Shown here piece after piece: positions 37,301 to 48,802 of a stretch of 64,000 nucleotides of DNA; position 1 is the first letter of the stretch; each line of letters starts with the position of its first letter. Source of the DNA: Gamsiella multidivaricata (lineage: Eukaryota > Mortierellomycota > Mortierellomycetes > Mortierellales > Mortierellaceae); assembly GCF_025024155.1 (NCBI RefSeq), contig NW_026251712.1, positions 300,501-364,500 on the forward strand, written 5' to 3'. A program made the position numbers and the translations under genes. A model generated the notes under the pieces. The model ran no database searches and had not been told where the DNA came from. It saw nothing but the letters and a program-made list of their open reading frames with translations.

Positions 37301-38558
37301 CTGCTTCCTAGGCAATTGCGCCACGAAAACATTATCCGGTTCATTGGAGTGTGCACCAACATCAAGCATCTGTGCATTGTCACTGGTATGTTCAAGACCG
37401 CGCGGAACCAAGGCAAGAGGAGGCATGGGTTCAGGGGAAGGACCAGGATCACTCACCACAAAACGCTGATTATTCAATCTGTATAGAACTCTGCGAAAAC
37501 GGTGACTTGTATGATTTCATGCGTAAGACCAAGAAGCCGACTTTTGGACGTCTCGTAAGTCTCTATCAAGCTAGGAAGCACGGGTTGAATGTCAGGAATG
37601 ACACTTTCATGGCATTCCATTCTGATGTACGAGCGACTTTCTTCCAATAGATCATGTACATGCACGACATTGCTCTCGCCTGCTCCTATCTCCATTCCCG
37701 AAGGCCCAGCATTATTCACAGGGTACGGTTTCGTTTCAGGATGTGATGGACACGTGGAAATTGAGACGTTAGATGCTTACTGTCGTGCTTTCTTTATGAT
37801 TCTCTGCATTGGGATGCATAGGACATGAAATCCATGAACGTTTTGGTAAGTTGTCCTCCAAATAAGATGTGTCCACCTCGTGCTATGATCCTATAGCATC
37901 TCTAATGGTCGTTTTTCTGAACTTGCCTTGCTTCTTTTCCACGATTTCAGATCTCATCGGACGATCGGGCAAAGATTAACGACTTTGGATTGGCACGTAT
38001 CCGACCAAAGGCCAACGCATCTTTGCATACTCAATGTGGTACACCCAACTGGCAAGGTAAAGCAGGAATAGCGATGAGTAGCAGTGGCATAATGGCCTTG
38101 ATATTGCTCCAGAGCCCTGCAGATTGACATATTTTGATCCTGTTACTCTTTTAGCTCCGGAATTCTGGACACCAAACCCTAGTTACACCGAGAAGGTGGA
38201 CGTGTATGCGTGCGGGCTGATCTACTGGGAAATTCTTTCGTGGGCTGAGCTCGGATACCCCTACCACAACCTGACGGAGCACCAGCTTTACGAGGCAGTA
38301 CGCGACCGGGAAGAGCGACCTCCACTTGAGAAGCTGAGGAAGTATCCTCAGTCGCTGATTGCCCTAATCCAGGATATGTGGCGCAAGGAACCCAAGAAGG
38401 TAAGGAAACACTTGCATTGGCGTTTCTGTCATGTTGAACGATACTCCTTCAGGTATCTCCCATCTCTAACAATGGTCCCTTTGGTTACTGGTCTGAAACG
38501 ATGATAGCGCCCCTCCATGTCGCATGTTGTCGATCGATTGGCAGAGTACCTGGAGTAG
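34307..38558 (+). CDS. octapeptide-repeat/polyQ/SAP-like protein kinase with 'with-no-lysine' active site
   Basis: Eleven phase-consistent exons give about 859 aa: 34307-35894, 36572-36624, 36791-37003, 37134-37219, 37312-37385, 37487-37554, 37651-37722, 37822-37845, 37951-38056, 38155-38399 and 38508-38558. Order: eleven 8-residue repeats of type RGSPVEVN (residues 98-185), an Asn run, a Gln/Pro-rich region (about 245-475), two more RGSP units, a SAP-like helix pair across exons 1-2 (IKADIVVMCQER joining GIPTEGDKKTLIKALLDW), then a kinase domain (about 596-855). Kinase motifs: GSGGFK (604-609), VAIGEL (621-626), HRDMKSMN (717-724), NDFGLAR (736-742), QAPEFW. It looks TKL/WNK-like. The usual beta-3 lysine is Gly624 and a lysine (609) sits in the glycine loop, as in WNK kinases. 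Exon 8 is a 24-nt microexon. Exon 1's donor (GAG|GTTCGT) is weak but gives GIPTEG, as expected for SAP. Confidence 0.75.
34598..34861 (+). repeat. 24-nt tandem repeat coding for octapeptides
   Basis: Eleven consecutive 8-codon units such as RGSPVEAN, RGSPVEVN, RASPLENA, RDSPMEVH, RGSPFDNA, KASPFEIG, RGSPFEPP. The consensus is [RK]-G/A-S-P-x-E-x-x, a ladder of Ser-Pro sites preceded by a basic residue. Confidence 0.85.
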
Positions 38559-39146
38559 ATTGAGCCATACTATCCTTGGTGTTTCCGCAACGCGCCTTTT
38601 TTTTTTTTTTTTTTTTTTTTTGTGTATTTCTTTTCACCCGTCAATTCTTTCTTTTCGTGTATTATTTCCTTGCGAACTTTGCATTCCTTTCCTTTCCTCT
38701 AGGTTAGTAACGAACGGTTTTCTTTTTTCTTTTTTTTTTATCTTCATTCCTGTACTTTCGTAGCTACAATTCTTCGTTTGTTGAAAAAAATAAAATAAAA
38801 AATAAATAAACGAAAGAATAACCGAAGATAGTGAACACTTATATCGTCTCTCCGTACCATGTACGGCTCTAATAGCTCTTTGCAGGTCGTGGACGAGCAC
38901 GACTTGTGCAAGAGAAGGTGGGGGACACTGAGCTGAGTTGCAATTGGAGGCGATTCGCCATTTTGGACGTTGGATGACTAAAGGACGGCTGAAAAGTGGG
39001 GAGATCTCTCTCTACCTGCATCCTTTTTTTTCAGCAATCAACTTTTGCTTGTCAACAACTCATTCCTCTCCCTCCAGGATTCATTCGTAGCAGTTGCAAC
39101 CGGACAACGACAAAGGAACCACCTTAAGAACCAGACGTTAAACGAC
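38559..39146. other. intergenic region
   Basis: It contains T-runs (38599-38621 and others), an AT-rich 3' flank with AATAAA-like words around 38790-38810, and the promoter of the fRMsr gene. No gene is seen. Confidence 0.5.
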
Positions 39147-39967
39147 ATGACCCTGAACATCCCACCCTCGACAGCCTCCACCAAGGCCGATTTCTACCAG
39201 GACCTCGAGCTGCAAGTCCAAGGAATCGTCCAGGGACAGCGTAACTGGGTAATTGAGATGATGGCCCCCTCCCCTAGTCGACCTTTCTATATCCCGTTGA
39301 CGTCGAGATGGGAAGCCGTGTTCGGAGGTTATGCCTCAGCTAGGGCTATAGACATTCAACCCTCTGAACAGCTTTACAGGATTTAATAATCTTCTTTTAA
39401 CTTCCCCCACCAAAAAAAAAAAAAAAAACAACAACGGCGCTTAATAGATCACCAACCTCGCCAACGTATCCTCATTGATCTATCACGGTCTGCGCGACGC
39501 TACAGGAAAGCCTATTAATTGGGCTGGATTCTATGTTTTGGACCAGAGCGTGGCTTCATCCACCAACAAAGAGGCTCTGATCTTGGGACCCTTCCAGGGC
39601 AGGATCGCTTGTACGAACATTGAATTCGGACGTGGAGTCTGTGGAACAGCCGCAGCCGAGAAACGGACGTTGTTGGTCAAGGATGTGCACGAGTTCCCGG
39701 GACATATTGCGTGTGATTCGGCATCGAACTCTGAAGTTGTCGTGCCTTTGGTGTTGGATGGCGTGAGTATTCCTTTCTTTTTTTTTTTTTTTTTTTTAAT
39801 GAAAGTGATTACGCTAACGCTTCAACTTGGAATGCGAATAGAGGGTCATTGGAGTAATAGATCTGGACTGTGAGGTGACCGAGGGCTTTGACGAGACCGA
39901 TGCGAGTGGGTTGGAGACCGTGGCTAAGATCCTAGTCGCGGCGTGCGACTGGCGCGGAGTTGTCTGA
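39147..39967 (+). CDS. free methionine-(R)-sulfoxide reductase (GAF domain)
   Basis: Three exons, 39147-39248, 39448-39762 and 39842-39967, give 180 aa, the same length as the yeast enzyme as I recall it. This is a single GAF-fold protein that reduces free methionine-R-sulfoxide using thioredoxin. The three family cysteines are present: Cys89 (GPFQGRIACTNIEFG), Cys99 (GRGVCGTAA) and Cys123 (FPGHIACDSASNSE). INWAGFYVL and VIGVIDLDCEVTEGFDE are also diagnostic. The frame is open upstream to 39045, but family proteins start near MTLNIPPSTASTKADFYQDL, so 39147 is chosen. An AATAAA at 40026-40031 follows the stop. It is the second gene of the window linked to thioredoxin chemistry, though not adjacent to the other. 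Confidence 0.93.
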
Positions 39968-40025
39968 GGAACCCAAGAATTCGGATACCTGCGCATGTTT
40001 AAGGAAGAGGACCCATTGGTAGACG

Positions 40026-40031
40026 AATAAA
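40026..40031 (+). terminator. AATAAA poly(A) signal of fRMsr gene
   Basis: Canonical hexamer about 60 nt after the stop codon. Confidence 0.55.
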
Positions 40032-40348
40032 GTGTGCTAGAAATGAAGGCAATTACCACGTTGTTAATGGGGGGGGGGGCAAGGTTGCCCGCGTCTCTCG
40101 CAAAACAAGGGCGCAGAGAAACAGAAGAATTTGGGGGGGAGGAACTGTCGGCTCGGAAATCAATTGGGCTTCGTAAAGCAACGTGAGGGAAGGTTTGGGT
40201 GAGCAAAAGTGCGCATTACCAAACTCACCCACGGAGAATAGAAGAAAGGATCTCATTTGTTCACTCTTCTCCTCATTCTCATTCCTTTACCCCAACTCCC
40301 CATTCCGTCCCTTCCCACTCCACTTCACCCACTTGAGCAGAAGCAGCC

Positions 40349-42124
40349 ATGTCCACTCTGACGGCGACAGCAGCAACAGCGGACGACCTGGCTACGCTTA
40401 CCCAGGCCCCAGACGCAGATGGCTCTAGCAGTAAGTGAGAATGACCTCCAACTGCCACCAATTCAAAACACTGCTGCCTGTGCCCCTTCTTGCCCGGACA
40501 ACATCGACAGTGTGTATTTTGATTCCGAGTAGTGTAGCTGTGTGGTTCTCAGGCGCAGCAAGATACATTCTGCAGCGCTCGGCTGAGTTTGGATCTCTTT
40601 GTGCACCGATCGATCACCCTCGCATCAACCATTGCCATATATGAATATCGCGTGTACCTGATAGATCCGCACCGATGCTCTACTTTATAATGTAGATAAC
40701 ACCATCATCGAGACGATGCTGGATCTGGAGGAGATCGACAAGGATCTGTATCGGTCCAAGAAGCTGTGGGTCCCCATGGGCGCAAGAGGTGTCTTTGGTA
40801 AAGAAACGAATTCAATACTCTTGACAATGCCTTCTTCGAGATCGTTACTGACATGCTCTGCCCTATTCCTCCGTTCTCCGACAACTGTTAGGCGGCAATG
40901 TCGTTGGCCAGGCCTTGGTGGCAGCGACGAACACTGTCTCGACAGACTACTCTGTTCATGTATGGGCACAATTGCCGTTAACGTTTGTTCAGCATGCTTC
41001 GCGACGGGACGGACTTGAATGCTATTGGGGCAAAACCCTCAACCATCTTTTCTAATAATGTGCTCGGTGCATCGACAATCTAGTCACTGCATTCATATTT
41101 TCTTCTGCCAGGAGACCATTCAATCCCAATCTTGTATCATGTGGAGCGCGTCCGGGATGGTATGTTCTCTGCAGAATCAATCGCGAGAAAGAAACTCTAC
41201 CAACCTTGATAGTAATGCGATTTTCTCCCCTCATAATACGACTGTAGGCAAATCATATTGCACAAGGACCGTAACAGCAACACAGCGCGGCAAGAACATC
41301 TTTGTTTGTACAGCCAGTTTCCAGGTTCCCCGACCCAGTGCACTGAGCCACCAATACCCCATGCCGAATGTCCCTCACCACAGCGAACTGCCAAGCCAGG
41401 AAGATTTGATCCGGTCCATGATCGATAGCCCCAAAGTCCCAGAAAACTTTACAGAGCTGCTGAAGCAAAGACTGGAGGAGGTAAGGATGCGTCGGGACTT
41501 GTTTGCTAGATCGTACATTATCCTGCTGCGAACACTTTGCTAACCTGTTTGTGTTTGTGCAATGATAGCCCGTAGCACTGGACTTCAAGGACACGAAGCG
41601 CCATACACTCAAGGAGCTGAGGAATCCATCTGTCAGGACGGAGCAGAGCTTCTGGATCAAATGCAAAGGCAAGCTTGGGGATGTGCTGGCACTACACCAG
41701 TGCGTGGTAGCCTATGGATCAGACCACAACTTGTTGAACACGGTCCCATTGGCCCATGGAAGCACCTGGTTGTCGAGGAGAGGAGCTAACCCAAAGATCA
41801 CGATGATGGCCTCATTGGACCACTCAATGTGGTTTCATTGTCCATTCAGGGCGGATGAGTGGATGCTCTATGTGTGCGAAACGTAAGTCCAACTCTGCAG
41901 TCTTCTTTCTATTTTTTTTTTCGTATACCTTGGACTTCTCTAATGAACTTGGTACTTGACAATACTTTACGTATAGGCCTCGCTCAGGATGCGATCGTGG
42001 ATTGACATTCGGAAGGATATACAAGGAGGATGGCACCTTGGCCGTATCTGTCGCACAAGAGGGAGTTGTTCGTCTGAAGGAAAGCACTCCTTCTGCTGCC
42101 ACAGTCGAGCAGCCCAAACTGTAG
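40349..42124 (+). CDS. acyl-CoA thioesterase II (TesB/ACOT8-like)
   Basis: Seven exons, 40349-40430, 40696-40797, 40892-40959, 41084-41159, 41248-41480, 41569-41882 and 41977-42124, give 340 aa. It hydrolyses acyl-CoA to free fatty acid and CoA. It shows the double hot-dog fold: N-terminal half with GGNVVGQALVAATNTV, SLHSYFLLPGDHSIPILYHV and ERVRDGKSYCTRTVTATQRG; C-terminal half with VLALHQCVVAYGSDHNLLNT, then MASLDHSMWFHCPFRADEWM with the catalytic Asp. All of these are TesB landmarks. The C-terminus, ...EQPKL, fits a relaxed peroxisomal PTS1 (P-K-L), in line with peroxisomal ACOT8/Tes1 relatives. An AATAAA lies at 42160-42165. Confidence 0.92.
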
Positions 42125-43540
42125 AAAAGTACCGATAGACCCTTTAATATGCTGAGAAAAATAAACGGAAAATTGCATATCAGCTCTCGCCTCTATTTTT
42201 CTTGACCAAGGGGATGAAGGAGCAAAAGAATGAATGGACCGAGCGGTGGCCTTTTAGGACGATGTCCCAATGGACACGGACTCTGTAGGTGCTAATTGTA
42301 CCCTTTGCTCCCTAACGCCCTCCTCCATTGCCTTTGTTTCTTTTATAGGTGCCTTTGGATCAAGTTCGCCGCTTTCCACCTTCTCGTTCTCTTCTCATTC
42401 CTTCACCTCATTCATATCAGGATCACGGCAATTGCACTTTCAAAAACTAAGAGATTACAGGCATCCTTGTGGACATTGCTTTTGCACTCTTCTCAGACAA
42501 CAGGACCTAAAAAAAGACCGGCACATCTCCCATTATCCGCTCTCGCAATGATGGGTGAAGGAGCTGCTCTAGCGCCGCAATGAAAGGCACCTTTGACATA
42601 GATGCGACCTCATTCTCGTACGTACATAGGGAGGAATCGACCTTGCGTATCTCGAGCAACTTGCTCAGAGCAACATCTTTCTCCTTAACATGTATCAACG
42701 CAGGACTTTCGACATGGTTATGAATGAGGTTCAAGGTTCAAGGACAAGGCTGGGAGAGGCTGTTCTTTAATGATGGACTCGGCGGCAGAGCAAGTCGTTT
42801 CTGTATGACACCATGATCGCAGATACCTTAGGGATGCCGCAGGGACATTTTGTTGTCACTGCATCTTCTTGAATTACCACACTGATCTTGCGTGGAGGTT
42901 GTACTGTTCATTCCACCTTCAAGCTCCCTGTCCCAGTCTTGACCGGCTCTCCCTGCGGCATAGGATACTGCGATGGGCGTGCGCGATGGGCGTGCGCGAT
43001 GTCCCCTTTGTCGACAAGGTCGTTGTCTTTGGAGAACTTGACGTCTTTGGAGGAGACCTCCGTCAAGTCCTCCCAGTTGTCGTTGCAATTTTTTACCCTA
43101 TTATTTACTTACAGACAGGATGTCAACGAGACAAGAATGAGATCTTTATTTCCTGGGCAGACGGGCCCCTTATAAAGTACTACCCGTCTGCATCACGTTA
43201 AGGGTACTTGTCTCTGCTCGTACGTACTACATAGGTCAATATAGTGCAGTCGTTCGCAACGCGTCCAATTTGCTCTGCGCTTCCTCCTCCGGGCGGAAAT
43301 GTCCAGTGCCTAGGATATTCGCCATTCCCTCTCGATGGCTAGTTGCCTTCTCGGCGGCAGTTTACCGCTTTGATCATGAGCTCGAAAACGCTCGCCTGTC
43401 CACCCAGACAACCCTTTCACGCATGTAAACTTACGATGTGTTAGAATGAAGGAAACACTATATCACAGGAATAAACAGCAACTTGTTCCACCCGTACTAA
43501 ACTGTTAAGACAGCTGGAGAAATGACTGAGGCGCAAAGGA
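42125..43540. other. gene-poor region with probable coding relic on the minus strand
   Basis: On the minus strand from about 43100 to 42830 there is a frame reading NDNWEDLTEVSSKDVKF and, further on, PVKTGTGSLKVE, then an in-frame TGA, then TVQPPRKISVVIQEDAVTTK and CPCGIPK. It looks like a decayed exon; I cannot name the parent. A 12-nt unit, GATGGGCGTGCG, is tandemly doubled at about 42972-42998. The rest holds nothing I can support. Confidence 0.35.
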
Positions 43541-43542
43541 CT

Positions 43543-43950
43543 CTCGCCAACTGGGCCGCAGAGCCTAGCGACTTTATACTATACCTTGGTGCACCCGCCA
43601 ACTGGGCCGCAATGCACCTGGCGACATCTCATCCGCCAACTGGGTCGCAATGAGTACAGAGATAGGACCTTGATGGCAATTGTGCATCAACAGACTATCC
43701 ACCACACCTCTGCCAAGTCTGAATAAGTATGAAGCCCAACGTAAATGGGAACATGAGTACGCACGAGATTCCCGCCAACTGGGCCGCAGAACCTGGCGAT
43801 TTTATACTATACCTTGGTGTACCCGCCAATTGGGCCGCAATGCACCTGGCGACATCTCATCCGCCAACTGGGCCGCAATGAGTACAGAGATAGGACCTTG
43901 ATGGCAATTACGCATCAACAGACTGTCCACTACACCTCTGCTAAGTCTGT
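43543..43950. repeat. 228-nt tandem duplication carrying six copies of a 20-nt motif
   Basis: The motif CCGCCAACTGGGCCGCAATG or a close variant begins near 43543, 43595, 43633, 43771, 43823 and 43861. Spacings are about 52, 38, then about 51, 38, so the second trio repeats the first at a 228-nt offset. The sequence between (TTTATACTATACCTTGGTG, GTACAGAGATAGGACCTTGA) is duplicated as well. Confidence 0.85.
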
Positions 43951-44182
43951 GTCATAGAATAAAAGATTCCCAGATCATATCTCTCCGCTGCTGAAGCGTA
44001 AAAAAGTGTAACTACTCAAAGACGCTCAAGGTATAATAACCTACTTGTAGATGAACAGATGCGTTGCGAGGATGTGTGGAGTAAGACAAGATGGCCTACA
44101 CCAAGAATTCGATAACGTCATAATTTTCTCTCTCATTGATGCTGCGCACAGACCTACCATCGACATAAACCTGCCATCGACA

Positions 44183-45970
44183 CCATGTCCATCGAGCCTT
44201 CGTACTTCGGGTCTGACACCTTCTAAAGCTACCCTGGTCTGGACATTCTTTCTTTCTTCCTCTGAAACGGCCCCACTGACTGGAGAGTGGAAACGTTTCT
44301 TCGAAAGCATCCATCAGACGTTGAATTATACATCAGCAGTCTGAAGTCAATTGTAGCACACAAGGATGTCGCCCACATCATCAGAAGACATGTATTTCGC
44401 CAATCACAGTTTTTGAGGTCTGTCAATGGATCAACACACATCCGCTTAATCCAAGCCCAGATACAGACGAGCCAGATATCGCTCCTCAACAAGGAAAACT
44501 GTCTGGGATAAGCTCCAGGGCGATATCATCAATCAACAAGAGGAACGTTCGCAACAGACAGAAGACGCTGACCAAGCCAACTCCGACGATAACTTTGCTG
44601 GTAAGCACTGACTACTTGCTTCTGCCTGACACAGTCGTTGCTCATTACGCGTCATGCTAACACAAACACCTTTCAGAGGAGATTGCCATAGAACCATCAG
44701 AGCCTACAGCGCCAGCCTCCACGAACATTATTGAGATTCCAGAACCCTCCCCACATATGCCTACATCCACATCAGCTCCAGTAAAGACTTCAGAGAAGAA
44801 AAGACGACAAGCACCCACAGCAAAAAGAAAGCAGGTTCAGGGAATCAACAATGACCAAGCCTTGAAACGTGCCATGTTGACTGGACGTCCTTTATGTTCC
44901 ATCCCACTTCCACACGACGATTCTTTTACTTGCCACTTAATCCGAATGTCTTGCATGGCCTGGTGAGTTGTAAACCGTTCGCTTAGTTGTCAAGGATGTT
45001 CCTGGTACATTCGCTAATCGCTTTTTTGTATTTGCTATTGTTAGAGAGTTAATGTACAAAAAGCAGCCATCGCCGTTTGCAGTTAACGACCTTTCGGAGT
45101 CATATTGGGCAAGGGAGTCGTGGCCACTTCTCATGGAGCTTCTGGACGACGTAGAGAATATGTACATGCTGGATGGCGAGAAGATGGGCGTTGATCCCTC
45201 TAGGCGTCGGAATCAGGGCCGTTCTTGTGACCTAGAGGAGGATATATCTCGGAAGCGAGTGGGTCGCAAGTTGGACTGGACTGCTCGCGATATTGTAGAG
45301 AAAAAGGATTGGCTATTGTGGAACGAATGAAGAAGTGGGACCCTCAGTCGACCAAGTTCCTCAAGGAGAGTAGATTCGACCTCTTTCGGGAACAGCTGAC
45401 CATCATGCAAAACCGATTCCACGAAACCCAGGACGATTCGTTCCAGAAGCAGGCCAGATTCTTTGGCATTTATATTGGTGGTGAGAATAACGTCGTTCAG
45501 GTTGCATATCAAGTTGGCCCCCGTTTTACTAATGTCCGCTCGTGTGCTGAATCGTTCGTTAGACCGGGGTTTCCAGGCGTTTGAATTGCGTCCGGCGGAT
45601 GGACAATCGTATGTCACTCTGTTCCACCTGCACCATCTACAGGAGCTCCCTGTAAACATGAACAACCTCAAAATACATTTCCAAGGCCTGACCAAGCTGA
45701 TACAGATCCGTGTAAGTTTCTTGCTTTTTAAAAAGGTAAAAAGCCATTGCGCATTGCTTCTTATTAATAATCAGTCGATTATATTGATTATATACCTATA
45801 TGTGCCTTCTAAAAACAATTGAATTGTACCGATCCTCCACGAAGGCAACGGACGGCGAGAAACAGAAAGATGAGGGCATTCAGGAGGAGAACGACATGTC
45901 GTGGTTATATGACAGAAGAGAGGACCTCAATGTCAACCTCTTCCTGGCATCATCCCCTGGTTACCCCTAG
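44183..45970 (+). pseudogene. decayed copy of an unnamed fungal (Mortierella-type) gene
   Basis: Coding traces run through the segment in shifting frames: EVELY-like DVELYISSLKSIVAHKDVAH and RRHVFRQSQFLRSV (frame to 44511), then a +1 shift at the AAAA near 44495 into TVWDKLQGDIINQQEERS. After an intron comes the basic EKKRRQAPTAKRKQ region, after another intron YKKQPSPFAVNDLSESYWAR and LMELLDDVENMYMLDGEK. A 1-nt loss near 45310 (GRKLDWTARDIVEKKDW then IVERMKKWDPQSTKFLKE) breaks the frame again. Then follow ARFFGIYIG, a probable intron at 45480-45564 and RGFQAFELRPADGQSYVTLF. A final exon ends ...SSPGYP and TAG at about 45968. At least two frameshifts make an intact product unlikely. I recognise the type only from memory of Mortierella genomes, without a function. 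Confidence 0.5.
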
Positions 45971-45984
45971 TTATCCCTAGTTAC

Positions 45985-47365
45985 CCCTAGTTAGTCTCTT
46001 GTTGGCCCGGTCAGACACTTGGACGACTACTTCTATACCTGCTTCCTTGCCTTGCCGCGACGTAGCCTTCATATAATGCAGGCCACCGCAAGTGTCCTTT
46101 TGTCGTCATAAATCCAATATATTATGGTCTTCTCTCTGAGCTTGCGTCGTGTTGCGCCCCCTCCCTCCTTTTCCTGTCCGCACGACTGCACATAGTTAAT
46201 ATTATTAACAACTCCATGTACTATTCTCTGTTGAACGAGGTCTTGTGGCTGTCAAAGGTTAATAGATCATTGTATTTCAAGCACACCCTTTAACCTCAGC
46301 GACTCGTAGCTACTTGGCTACTCGACCGCTTACATACAACGTTACTTAAAAGTCGTCTGCAATGGATCTGTGCGCAGAGGTCCCCGGGTCGGTAGAGTGG
46401 CGCCACGGTTATATGGACTCTTAATAAAGTCGGTGCAGTAATAAAAAAAAAAAGAGAGGGAGAGAAAGGATGTTGTTCTTTCGAACAGGTCTATAGAACA
46501 ATGAGCTTAATCTCAGCAGATCGTAGCAACAAGGCTACTTACTCTACTGCTTACAATGCCTCGTTCAATAAAAGTCGTCTCAGGTGCGTCATGACCTATC
46601 CTGTGTGAGTGGGCTTAGTTGCAGGGAAAGGAAGATCGGCGACGAGGGTGGATAAACAAAAGGGCTATGGGCACATTCTCGGTAAGTTTGAATGCATAGC
46701 CACACCGTCCGCGGAGGATGCGCGTTGGACAAGAAAAGAAATGTAAAAATACAGCAATTGCAGCAGCGTTCCGTTAACCACAGGAGTAGGGGGTCGACGG
46801 TAGAGGGGGAGCGGACCGCCTGCGTGCCTTGTGCTTTATGCCCTGGCAGCAACACTTTCTTATCGCTTTCCAATCGTTTCTCTGTTCAGTCCACGAGGGC
46901 GCAATATCCTCCCAATACGCACTGCCGTAGTATATATACCGCCCAGAAAGAACTCCATCTGCACTTTTTGCATACATAGTCGTGGAAGGCGCCTGTAAAG
47001 CTTATCCCTTCCCTACCCCTTCCTCCTTACTGAACTACGGCACTTCCTGACTCCTGCCTGCAGACGATCCAAGGAGAGACGCACACAAAAAAAAAGAAAA
47101 GAGTGCAACAGCTGGCATCCACCATTTAGAAACAACATTCGTATTATCGCCAATTCACCTCTGACATTGGTACCAGCACTGTCGTTTTCATCACAGACAC
47201 ATACACTCCACTCCACTCTATTCATGTAGTCAAACCAGCTGCTTTTGCTTTCGATCTCTCTCTTCCCGTTCCTCAGTTCGATTGTCTGCAGCTACTCCCT
47301 TTCTTTCTTTTCTTTTTTACCGCCCTTTGATCTTGTCATTTCAAGATTGCAAGCAAGAGCAGAGA
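45985..47365. other. intergenic region upstream of the chitin deacetylase
   Basis: No gene supported. It starts with a short degenerate CCCTAGTTA(T/C) repeat (about 45957-45995) and ends in a CT-rich leader before the deacetylase ATG. Confidence 0.5.
46290..46575. repeat. two diverged ~70-nt repeats with a conserved small hairpin
   Basis: The segments at about 46290-46356 and 46506-46580 are clearly related: TAACCTCAGCGACTCGTAGC against TAATCTCAGCAGATCGTAGC, both ending in AAAAGTCGTCT. Both keep a GTAGC...GCTAC stem (46306-46310/46317-46321 and 46523-46527/46534-46538) with a different six-nt loop. Confidence 0.6.
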
Positions 47366-48802
47366 ATGGTCTCTTTACAGCTTCAGCACTTCAGCATACT
47401 CACTGTCCTTGGCTATCTCCTGGCTATCCTTTCCACATACCAATCCCCAGTACTGCAAGGTAAGAACTCTCCAAGTCAACGGCGGTTCATACATGTTAAG
47501 CGCTTTTTAAAGAGTAAGAGCTCAGGAATGCGAAACCCCCCCCCACACACACACCAAAAAAAAAGCAAATTCGCAAATTCCGAACGTCTTACGTAGAAGG
47601 GCTCTCCTATACGCACACACCTACAACTAACAGCAGCGACAACGACACGAAGAGGGCATTCGTGAACTTCTTGATTCGGCTTGACATCAACAGCGTGCTC
47701 ATTGAGTTCATTCCTCATTTCAATCCTATTATTAACCCTGAGTGTGAACATATTTTGTGCGTGTGTGTGTGTGCGTATTTGTTGACTACATTCAGCCCTA
47801 GCAGCACCCATCCCTGCGTCGATTGCGCGCCAAGCGACGCCAAACACGTACAACAACACGTTCTTTCCCTACAACATCACAGGACCTGCACCGCTCTCGC
47901 AATACCGGCCAGGCCAGATTCTCGAGCGATGCATACGACCCAATTCCTATGCTATCTCGTTCGATGATGGACCCGGCCAGTTGACGGAGGAATTACTCGA
48001 TTATTTGGACGAGCAGAAGCTGAAGGTGACATTCTTTATGAATGGCGATAACTGGAACTGCATCTATCGTAAGTCCAGTTTGCATCAGAGATTCTTTTTC
48101 GTGCGTCTTTTTTTTTTTTTTTTTTTGGCGCTCAAGGAATGTAGTTTTTGCGGGTCCCTATCCTCTACCCTCATCCTTTTCATTCTTTTTTTTTTTGGCT
48201 TGTCGATCCTAGGCCCAGATTCCCAAAGGCTCTTAAAACGCGCCTACGAGGCGCAGCATCAGATAGCTGCTCACCCATGGTCTCATCGGGACTTCAACAG
48301 TCTTTCAGATAGGGACATCCGGCAAGAGATGCGCCGGATCGAAGACGCCTTCCGCCAGATCCTAGGTGTCGTGCCCCGGTACATGCGTCCGCCCTACGGC
48401 GAACACGGCCGGCGGATCCAGCGCGTGCTCGAGGACATGGGATACCTCATTATTCTCTGGGATGTCGACCACCTAGAGCATTACTCGCCTTCATCTGACC
48501 AGATATCCATGACAGGGACCCGTGTTCATGACCATCATCATCAGCAGGGAGACTTGTCCTCATCCCTCAAATGGGCCGAGGCTGTCCGGGGTGTGCCCTC
48601 GACGACGTTGGACAGGGAGGTCATGACTCTGGGCGGGATCTATCAGGAGGCGACCCCGGATTGGGCGATCGAGCACGTGCAGAGTCTTGGGTACGATATC
48701 ATGCCCGTTGGACGCTGTCTGGGTGAGGACGATCCACGGCTCTGGTACAAGGAGATTGGACGGCCTGCCGATGCGGAGTCTGTACCTCTATCGTGTCGGT
48801 AA
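47366..48802 (+). CDS. secreted polysaccharide (chitin) deacetylase, CE4 family
   Basis: Three exons, 47366-47459, 47796-48068 and 48213-48802, give 318 aa. Residues 1 to about 35 form a hydrophobic signal peptide (LTVLGYLLAILSTYQ) ending near ALAAPIPA. The NodB/CE4 domain motifs are all visible: motif 1 SFDDGP (86-91, catalytic base and metal Asp), motif 2 HPWSHRDF (metal-binding His143 and His147), motif 3 RPPYG (181-185), and DVDHLEHY for motif 4. It would remove acetyl groups from chitin or chitooligosaccharides in the cell wall or outside the cell. C-terminal to the core, a His-rich DHHHQQGD loop is unusual but lies outside the catalytic motifs. The mature protein has several potential N-glycosylation sites (NNT, NIT). 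No membrane or GPI tail is visible. Confidence 0.93.

Noticed and set aside
43543..43880. CRISPR-like look of the spaced 20-nt motif
   Set aside because: Fungal nuclear DNA; spacers are themselves duplicated and of two fixed lengths, so it is a tandem duplication and not a CRISPR array.
45957..45995. CCCTAGTTA-type short repeat as an interstitial telomere
   Set aside because: The unit does not match the TTAGGG repeat and is only about three degenerate copies.
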